From Cyrtodaria siliqua (taxonomy: Eukaryota; Mollusca; Bivalvia; Adapedonta; Hiatellidae): DNA of 64,000 nucleotides. Shown here piece after piece: positions 56,491 through 64,000 of this stretch (its first letter is position 1; each line of letters opens with the position of its first letter). The position numbers and the translations under genes were made by a program. The notes under the pieces were generated by a model. That model had not been told where the DNA came from. It ran no database searches and saw only the letters and a program-made list of their open reading frames with translations. The stretch is taken from contig JAWPHD010010201.1 of assembly GCA_037043455.1 (NCBI GenBank), positions 32,142-96,141 on the forward strand, read 5' to 3'.

Positions 56491-56929
56491 TATAATACAA
56501 TGTGTGTCACCTTAATAAACAACATTGGGAAGACGCAGTGATTGTCTTTGTTTCCTTGCAAACCAGCTATTATCATGGTATGTTATACTATACTCAGTTG
56601 CAAAAGAAAGTGGACACCGAGTTTTGTTTATATTTAATTTTATAAAGTTTTTTTAGAATATGCCATGTTTGGTACCAAAGTTGTTATCATTCCATTGCCA
56701 ATATCATGTTGTCATTTGTTTTTCAATAGACAGAATCATTAAGGGACTGTCGCTTGATAAAGAGGATAGGGTGTACAGTAAAACTTTCAAAGTGTCCAGT
56801 TTCTTTTGCAACTTAGTATAGTATAGCAGGTATGGTTAAACTTTATATATGCCAGGGATATTTAGGCTGGAAACTCCGAATGGCATATACTGATCTCATG
56901 TACATTGATCTTATGTATATTGATCTTAA

Positions 56930-57165
56930 ATATAATTAGCAGAGGTGTTATAATGGAGGCATATAGTAATCGCACTGTGCGCCCGTCCGTTCGTTCGTCC
57001 TTCCGTCCGAAACAATCATGTCTCAGCCATAACTTTGAAAGAACTGAAGGGATTTCCATGAAACTTGACATAAATGTTAACCACAACGATAAGGTGTGTC
57101 GTGTGAAGGCCACAAAGGTCAAGGCCACACTTAAAGGTCAAAGGTCAGATGAGTTTGGTGAGCTT
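56930..57165 (+). mobile_element. Short pearl-like element with DR1 motif
   Basis: GAGGCATATAGTAATCGCAC and CGTCCGTTCGTTCGTCC start it; a single core unit follows, with AGGTCAAAGGTCA at 57135-57147. Related to 41415-42075. Confidence 0.65.
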
Positions 57166-57639
57166 TCTTATTGTCTTTATTATTAAATGACTTTATATCA
57201 ATAGCCTTACTCCGGAATAGACATCTCATGGTTTTATGGGTGATTATCACATTCATAAGCAATATGTGGTCTAATTTGTCCACTGCCCCGAATCTCTACG
57301 CTCAAACATTTGTTTTTAAATTCCCTCCGTTCCCTTATTCTCTAACGATTTGTCCTTCCTTCCCCACCAACTACACATTTTAACGATTTGTCGCTGTATT
57401 ACCATAAACACCTGCATGTCTGTGTTACCCGCTATACAACGCCTTGTTCTAATGCAACCAGTAAGCGAAGCATGTATATATCAATTGTAATACAGTGTGC
57501 ATTTTGAAGTCTGAGGTATGTAAAACAATGATTATAACGTAACTTATATGCACATTATTTTGAAAATGTGTAAAAAACAATACCAAAACTGAATGTCTAT
57601 AATGTAGGTCATATATATTTATGTAAAAATCCCAAGGGG

Positions 57640-57990
57640 TAAACACCACCACCCAGCGAATCCCTCAAAAAGTTAAGACCCGAGTGGATCCACCACCCAG
57701 ACGTTGAGATAGACTGCAGGAAAGAGATGCCAGTAGAACACGTTGAGATAGTACCCAAGTGTGAGCTTGTTCATGGTAAAATATACCACAGAATATGATG
57801 TAGTCTCAAACAATCCAAAGAACATCATAGTTTATGACTTACGGACCACTCTTTTGGCAATATGAGTAGAAGCGTGTAATACTTTGCTAGATAATATATC
57901 CACTACACTTCAAAAGGAGATTGAACAATCACTGAACATCCTTAGAATTAAGTTCAACCCCAGCTACTACATGCTGTACCAATGACAATT
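57640..57990 (+). pseudogene. Degenerate coding-like remnant
   Basis: Read with at least one frame shift near 57780 and one stop near 57870, the plus strand gives non-repetitive peptide pieces such as LRPEWIHHPDVEIDCRKEMP, NNPKNIIVYDLRTTLLAI and LRIKFNPSYYMLYQ. No family was recognised. Composition differs from the surrounding AT-rich repeats, which suggests an old pseudogene or retroelement fragment. Confidence 0.3.
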
Positions 57991-58004
57991 AGCCAGTTTG
58001 CAAG

Positions 58005-58745
58005 GAAAATAATTGAATTAAGCACCAACAGCTTCGGTCATATGGCGACTTTCCAGCTTTCATAAGTGGAGGAAGACCCCAACTGGATAGCTTAGGGGGC
58101 ACTCCACAGTTTAATGTACATTTCTCAAGCATCAAACCCATGACAAGCCCTTAGCCTGAATCCTTGAGCAAAAATAAATCACATCATCATTGTGTCATAC
58201 ATTTCGTAGAAGACAATAAAATTACCCATGTTTCCATATCAAATAAAAGTATAAAAAAGCATTTTCTGTACAGCTTTAGTCCCATTTCTTTCAGGTTACT
58301 CCACCCCTCAAAACATGTTAAAAAAGCAATTTTAGCAATATTTCAAATGTCAATAAATAAAAATAAAAAAAATTCCTACGCATATCAGGGTCATGTCTGC
58401 ACTCATAATGCTCTTGCATATCAGGAAATGCTAAATTTTACATACCTAGTCCGGCGTTTTAAAAAGTTATTCCATGCTGATCTCCCCGTCAATGAAAATC
58501 AGCCATTTTACCTACTTTTAGGAAGTTTTTGATTGGTTGACATTTTTCTATTTATAGCTTCCAAAAACCCCACGAATGCATATTCCAATTAATACACCAA
58601 AATAAACTTAGAAGTACTCAAAACTGAAAAAAAACATCAAACATGTGCTTCATAATTATTATAAATACCATCCATGGACCTAAAAGATGCTTAGTTGATT
58701 TCTTTCTGATTTACAATAAAGATTCCTGGTCCCATGAGGGCGCGA
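58005..58745 (-). mobile_element. SINE copy interrupted by the ~640-bp repeat
   Basis: 58005-58085 (GCGACTTTCCAGCTTTCATA, GGAGGAAGACC) and 58728-58745 (AAAGATTCCTGGTCCCATGA) correspond to neighbouring parts of the SINE at 3910-4138. Between them lies 58086-58728, the reverse complement of 34275-34925. This is a nested insertion. Confidence 0.65.
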
Positions 58746-59527
58746 TGCAAGCACACAAAGACATAGACGAGCGTACGAAGCTTTATAAACGCTTGCATAT
58801 GATCTCACGTCTGTAATAACCTGTTAGTAAAATATAATTCAAGCTTCTAAAGCTTTAAGTTTCTACAGCCATTACTAGATTAATACTATTATTTTCATAT
58901 TAATACTATTATTTTCATATGACACTTCTAAAATGAAATATATTCAATGAATGCGCATACTCTGCCACTGAACACTCGATCTGTGCATCGATCATGGGAA
59001 TACATCTCTATTTAAGCCTATTGTCATCTCTATTTATATAATGGTAATGATCCTTTCATTGTACATTCATCATTTCCAATTAGTGTTTACTCAACATTTC
59101 AACCAATCATTTGTCTCAGATTTTCACAAACCTGCGCCACGTATATAGAGACTATCGATAAAACATGGTAAACACTAAGTCGGATAGTGTCTATGAAAAG
59201 AAATCTTCACCATTATGAAACCGCGGTCGATTGCTACGCTCCCTTCCTTTCGGTTTCTTAATTGTGATGATTTCTCTTCATAGCCTCTATCCTATACAAG
59301 GTTGTAGCGACAGTTCTATATTTACAATTCTAATACACCCGCACTATATAGCCTTGTTTAAAATATCTCGTTATATTGAACGATATATCACTGTAATTTT
59401 TGCAACGTTAGGAGAATAAGCATTGCGCATTAGCATTGTAACGTATGCAACGTTAGGAGAGTAAGCAAAGCAATGCGAACGATTTCAGATGTGTGCGTTA
59501 TTTTCACATTTTAGGGGTATTGGAATA

Positions 59528-59727
59528 GAAATAGAACATCGTTTACGGTGAATTATCTATAATATATAACGGTTTGTCGTTCAATTGTAAACAATTATTT
59601 CTTCGGGCTCGTGAAAGAGCGAGTGAACTTCGGGCTCGTGAAAGAGCGAGTGAAATAATTGTTTACAATTGAACTCCAAATCGTGATATATTATTCGATA
59701 ATTCACAGTAAACGATGTTCTATTTCT
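59528..59727. repeat. 200-bp palindrome with duplicated centre
   Basis: Arms begin AGAAATAGAACATCGTTTAC and end with its reverse complement. The centre is two tandem copies of a 27-bp unit (59601-59627 and 59628-59654) that contains GGGCTCGTGAAAGAGCGAG. Sequence 58746-59527 has no recognised gene. Confidence 0.85.
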
Positions 59728-59844
59728 TAATTAATAAATGATCTTAACTCCTGAACATAAACTAATACATTTTTAAAAGCCAAATGAAATAGTGAGTTAA
59801 AACAATGAAAATTTAATTTAAAATTTGATTAGCCATTCTTTTCA

Positions 59845-59988
59845 TTAGCCAAACTGTACAGCACAGTCCTCAGGAATAACTCCAATGCGTTTTTGATCTG
59901 GAAACTTCACCGTGATCATGTTCTGTCGGTTCTTCGGGTTTATTAGTTGAATTGTGTCACCCACGTTGATATCTAGCTCAGAAGGGCT
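59845..59988 (-). CDS. Terminal exon of a gene, SH3-like C terminus
   Basis: The acceptor TTTTCTAG is followed by 47 codons and TAA. Residues: SPSELDINVGDTIQLINP ... MITVKF, then RIGVIPEDCAVQFG. The pattern (S/D-E-L-x-[IV]-x-x-GD-x-I, a charged loop, then G-x-[IF]-P) resembles the second half of an SH3 domain, a fold that binds proline-rich ligands. The Trp typical of the SH3 middle is absent. Earlier exons must lie at higher coordinates, probably beyond the window: none was found in 60.0-64.0 kb. The exon call is firm on splice and composition grounds; the domain call is tentative. Confidence 0.6.
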   Translation of the reverse strand, partial: SPSELDINVGDTIQLINPKNRQNMITVKFPDQKRIGVIPEDCAVQFG

Positions 59989-60117
59989 CTAGAAAACAAA
60001 CAGAAACACCGTTACGTACGTTGTTGTAGCTCATTAACATGAATGTTTTGTAGATGTTATGATGATTGTAAATCCAAAATGACAACTGTGGATCAATTGA
60101 TAAACTCAATTCTCTTT

Positions 60118-60228
60118 TTACACTTTTATCTAACGTTTCAGTGATTCATTCACCTTTTTCAATGTTAATTGTTGTGTAACCTTGAAAAAAAAGGTTTGAA
60201 CCCCACTGAAACGTTGGATTAAAGTGCA
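60118..60228. mobile_element. ~110-bp foldback MITE
   Basis: CTTTTATCTAACGTTTCAGTG and CACTGAAACGTTGGATTAAAG are inverted, with a short loop. It lies in the last intron of the SH3-like gene. Confidence 0.65.
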
Positions 60229-60309
60229 AAATGAAAACTAAGGATTATTAATTATATATTAAATGTTTGCCTTTTTGCACATGCTGACCTAGATTTGCAC
60301 ATTTGTGAA

Positions 60310-60842
60310 CAACTGCTGTTGTCCTTTACAATATTTAGAGATATATGGTTCAATCGAACATGTTTTTGTTTATAATGAATACAATGTTGTCCGTTACAAC
60401 ATTTAGAGACGTTTGGTTGAATCGAACATCTGTTAGTTTATATTGAATACCGCTGTTGTCTCTTATACTATTTAGAGAAATTTGGTTGAATCGAACATCT
60501 CTTAGTTTATATTGAATACAGATGTGGACCCTTACAATACTTAGAGATATTTAGTTGAATTAAACATTTCTTAGTTTATATTGAATACAGCCCTTACACA
60601 ATTAGAGACATTTGGTTGAATTGAACATCTCCTTGTTTATATTAAATACAGCTATATTTAGAGGCATTTAGTTGAATCGAACATCTCTTAGTTTATATTG
60701 AATACCGCTGTTGTCCCGTACACCATTTAGAGGCATTTGTTTGAATTGGACTTCACTTTGTTTATATCGAATAAAGCTTTTGTCCTTTACAACATTTAGA
60801 GACATTTGGTTGAATCGAACATCTCTTAGTTTATATTGAATC
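60310..60842 (+). repeat. ~66-bp minisatellite (left block)
   Basis: Units carry TTTAGAGACATTTGGTTGAA, TCGAACATCTCTTAGTTTAT and TTGAATACCGCTGTTGTCC. About eight copies occur before an insertion; the array resumes at 61255-61410. Confidence 0.9.
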
Positions 60843-61254
60843 CCCGTGTGGTTTTCGGGGGCCCCGTTTGGTCACGGGGCAAAAAATAGGGCCACTGCAG
60901 ATCCCTTTGGAGGGGTAGGCAGAGGGGTAGAATCCCCCCAAATTCATGTTCATTTTATCATTTTTCGTTCATGTCCATTAAAGGTTTTCATCATGATCCC
61001 TGCATTGTTTCAGGTGCCATCTCGCTCGCATCAAAGAGCAGTGGTAGAAAAACAGTAACGTGGCTCCAGCGTAAATGGAGTTTCTACGATAGAATTTGCA
61101 GCAACTCTGCAGTTCAGAGTGAGAAGGTTCTAGGCCCATTTTCCATATTTTATCTCGATGTACATGGAAGATGAGCCTGGCATGTTCATGCCTGTTAGGC
61201 GCCATATAACCTTTTCATGTGTTGGTGCGCCTTAAAACCCCAATTCAATTCAAT
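60843..61254 (+). mobile_element. Retroelement 3' end inserted in the minisatellite
   Basis: Starts with CCCCGTGTGGTTTTCGGGGG and ends GCGCCTTAAAACCCCAATTC with an (ATTCA)n-type tail. Its 3' end is shared with 53205-53260. The 5' truncation and simple-repeat tail are typical of non-LTR retrotransposons; no reverse transcriptase part remains. Short open frames on both strands here are not taken as genes. Confidence 0.65.
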
Positions 61255-61410
61255 TATATTGAATACGCTTACAACATTTAGAGATATTTAGTTGAATCGA
61301 ACATCTCTTAGTTTATATTGAATACCGCTGTTGTCCCGTACACCATTTAGAGGCATTTGGTTGAATCGGACATCTCTTAGTTTATATTGAATACAGCTTT
61401 TGTCACTTAC
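61255..61410 (+). repeat. ~66-bp minisatellite (right block)
   Basis: Continues the array of 60310-60842 with about two units (TTTAGAGGCATTTGGTTGAA, CATCTCTTAGTTTATATTGA). Confidence 0.9.
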
Positions 61411-61461
61411 AGAATGAGCTCCTTGTAAATGAATACCTTATTAATGTAGATGTTTTAACAT

Positions 61462-61733
61462 GCTAATACATATTGAACAGATGATCCATTGGAAGCCATA
61501 CTAATACATATTGAACAGATGATCCATTGGAAGCCATGCTAATACATATTGAACAGATGATCCATTGGAAGCCATGCTAATACATATTGAACAGATGATC
61601 CATTGGAAGCCATACTATTAATACATATTGAACAGATGATCCATTGGAAGCCATGCTTAATACATATTGAACAGATGATCCATTGGAAGCCATACTAATA
61701 CATATTGAACAGATGATCCATTGGAAGCCACAC
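61462..61733. repeat. 38-bp minisatellite, ~7 copies
   Basis: The unit is formed by CTAATACATATTGAACAGAT and GATCCATTGGAAGCCATG, nearly identical between copies. Confidence 0.95.
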
Positions 61734-61802
61734 ACACAAACTCGAGAGAACAGTAGCAAACTAGGTTGTATTGAGTCTGTTCATTATATCTGTGTTATCA
61801 GC

Positions 61803-62045
61803 CCTTGGTAACTGATATCAGCCTTCAAGTACCATGCTGATATCTAGCTACGGGCTAATATCAGCCTTAAGTCACATGCTGATATCTAGCTACCCCGGGC
61901 TAATATCAGCCTTAAGTCACATGCTGATATCTAGCTACCCCGGGCTAAAATCAGCCTTAAGTACCATGCTGATATCTAGCTACCCCGGGCTAATATCATC
62001 CTTAAGTCACATGCTGATATCTAGCTACCTCGGGCTAATACCGTG
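61803..62045. repeat. 45-bp minisatellite, ~5 copies
   Basis: The unit combines GCTGATATCTAGCTACCCC and GGGCTAATATCAGCCTTAAG. Each unit holds an internal inverted pair (GCTGATAT/ATATCAGC). Confidence 0.95.
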
Positions 62046-62639
62046 GTTGATAACAAACCATCCACGTAATGACTTCTCATTATTTTAAAAGTCTAAAGTA
62101 GTGTACACGTGGACAAATTGTTAAATTAGACTGCAATATGACCATTGCTTCAGTATTATCATCCATTTTTTAAAAATTGTGCAAGGCAAACTTTTGTTTG
62201 GAATTAATATTCCCATTAGAAAAATAAGCAATATAAAAGGGAAACATGGCTATCTTGACTTATTTTTTTCAAAGTAAAATGTGTAAAATCTTCGTGTGTA
62301 ATTATTTGGATACTTCCAAGCAAACTGTTTTTGTAATACTAATAAGTATTGATTATTTAAGCATCAAACATACAGTGAGTAACGGAGAAAATAATGAAAA
62401 AACAAAAGAAACTAGAAATCTGTCCATGGTACACGGATGTCCCCACATTTGAAGAAAAAAGGGCCGTAACTCCCAGGGTCCAGTTGTTCAACGATCGGTT
62501 AGCTTAATCCTCAGTTAGTGTAATCTTTCAAAGTACATTTTCTCATAATATATGTTTTGCACTACTGAACGTTTTTAATTTGAATTTCTTCTTATCATAA
62601 TGCTATCATATGCACAATTTCTGGCAGAAATATTTATTT

Positions 62640-62920
62640 ATCGGAAATTCAGAGAGATTTGAAATGTTGACTTAACACTCGGTTAAGTTAACCGATCTTT
62701 GAACAACAGTAATACAATGTCTATTCTGACGCCAAATCTGTATGCACATCTTGACATCATAGCTAAGCATCATGTAACGTTTCGAAACCATCGGTTGAAA
62801 ACAGTGGGAGGAGATAGACACACACATTTTTCGGGGCGGACGGATGTACACTCGGACGGACATGGCTAATGCTATATATGCTCCACTCACCATTCGGTGT
62901 TGGGGGCATAACAACTTTAG
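62640..62920 (-). mobile_element. Pearl-like fragment
   Basis: On the minus strand: TATGCCCCCAACACCG, then GTCCGTCCGAGTGTACATCC, as at the start of 41415-42075. The tandem core is missing. GTTAAGTTAACCGATC and GATCGGTTAGCTTAAT (62681 and 62493) form an inverted pair around 62490-62700. Confidence 0.5.
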
Positions 62921-63212
62921 ATGTTATTACCTTTTATTTACCTATAGATCTATGCAAGCGGGTTTTCAGTCAATATGATAATGTAGTAATTGATATTAAA
63001 TGCTTCAAGGCTGACATGTGTCCCCTCAAAAAGGAGATAAAGTGATAAGTCATTTTAAAACAATTAATACATTAACAACATACATATTAGTATATAACTA
63101 AGTTAGTTGTACAAGCGGAGTGAATGCGTCTATGTTTTTAAAACTTGGCTAAAGAAGCTTTAAACTGTTATTAATATTGGCTACAACAATATTCTAGCAA
63201 TCATACTAAAAT

Positions 63213-63379
63213 AGGATCATTACTAGAGTAACGTGTTCTGGAAGTTTGTATCGCCTCGAGTAGGTAAATGACAGATCAAGGATCTCACGAGAGGCGGAAC
63301 TCGTGAGATCCTTGATCTGTCATTTACCTACTCGAGGCGATACAAACCTTCCAGAACACGCTACTCTAGTAATGATCCT
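63213..63379. repeat. 167-bp near-perfect palindrome
   Basis: Arms of about 80 bp (AGGATCATTACTAGAGTAAC ... GATCAAGGATCTCACGAG) around an ~8-bp loop. Very few mismatches. Confidence 0.92.
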
Positions 63380-63439
63380 TTTATTTTCTATTAAAAATAT
63401 TTTCATTTCTGTTGCAATAAATAGAGGATCAAACATGAG

Positions 63440-63556
63440 TACTCATTCATTATTGAATTTATTAAACGAGTTGAAAAAATGGTATAATGCGAGGCTCTTA
63501 CCGAGCATTATATCATTTTTGATAACGAGTTTAACAAATTCAATAATGAATGAGAA
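63440..63556. repeat. 117-bp palindrome
   Basis: Arms ACTCATTCATTATTGAATTT ... and reverse complement; the centre is GCGAGGCTCTTACCGAGC. TTACGTCA and ATGACGTCATTAACGTTA follow at 63600-63645. Sequence 63660-64000 shows nothing recognisable. Confidence 0.85.
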
Positions 63557-64000
63557 CGAATGTTAGATTCTATTTATTGTATAACTTATAACGTCACATT
63601 ACGTCAGAAAACATACATTAACGTGATGTCCATGACGTCATTAACGTTATGTTATCCATGTCCACCGCCATATGCATGCCATCTTCGGGATGGTTAAAAT
63701 TTTGTACTATTGATTTTATTAATATTGAGTTCTGCTAAACCCGGGGCTAGAGGGCGTGAGCGGTAGCTAGCATATTTCACTACCGCTCATGAACAGTCTC
63801 AATCAACCCGAGACTGCAATATTTCGTATGTGTCGTTTTCGGCCGTTTCCAAAGGTCAATTATCATACTCTTTTTTTATACCACTAGTGGAATATCGAAA
63901 ATATTGAATGGTGTTTATTACACTCCCACACCACATGTTATGTGACAAAGAAGGTTTCTAAATGTTTCAAGGCTTACTTTTTGATAAAGCGTAGAAGGGA

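Noticed and set aside
58164..58532. 122-codon plus-strand frame
   Set aside because: It lies wholly inside the ~640-bp dispersed repeat, whose other copy does not keep the frame.
60846..61205. Short frames on both strands
   Set aside because: They fall in a truncated retroelement 3' end shared with 53205-53260 and show no coding domain.

Overview
The window is eukaryotic, AT-rich nuclear DNA with small exons in large introns, GT-AG splice sites and very dense repeats. The repeats point to a mollusc, most likely a bivalve: tRNA-derived SINEs, elements that carry (ACGG)n microsatellites plus internal tandem repeats like the bivalve 'pearl' family, TIR miniature elements and minisatellites. No species is claimed. 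No rRNA, CRISPR or prokaryotic gene structure was seen, and most long open frames are repeat or intron artefacts.

Three genes can be supported by joining exons by hand. (1) On the minus strand, 18525 down to 2831, seven coding exons join without a frame break into a 323-residue protein. It has an acidic N terminus, a basic helical middle, two polyproline runs, and a C-terminal block with SPGGTP and RSPSP motifs that resembles the C terminus of vertebrate PRR11. (2) On the plus strand, 23787 to 48893, eighteen coding exons join into an 822-residue RNF10 orthologue, a RING E3 ligase with an intact C3HC4 RING. (3) Near the right end, 59988-59845 on the minus strand, is the last coding exon of a gene that continues out of the window; its 47 residues look SH3-like.

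Layout: 1-2800 holds a 28-bp minisatellite and nested SINEs. 2.8-18.5 kb is the PRR11-like gene, whose introns carry a pearl-like element, a 2-kb 35-bp satellite, an inverted-repeat element and a 20-bp minisatellite. 18.5-23.8 kb is the head-to-head intergenic space and contains a 2.2-kb TIR element. 23.8-48.9 kb is RNF10; its 8.8-kb first intron holds G-tract repeats, two pearl-like elements and a recent MITE, and later introns hold a mariner-like MITE and SINEs with perfect target duplications. 49-59.8 kb is RNF10 3' sequence followed by several TIR elements, SINEs and a degenerate coding remnant. 60-64 kb holds three minisatellites and two long palindromes.

The genes are unrelated housekeeping-type loci (ubiquitin ligase; a proline-rich, possibly cell-cycle-linked protein). 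The most notable content is the mobile DNA: a three-copy TIR/(ACGG)n family with different unit numbers, a ~350-bp MITE family with 5-bp target duplications, and several long near-perfect palindromes.
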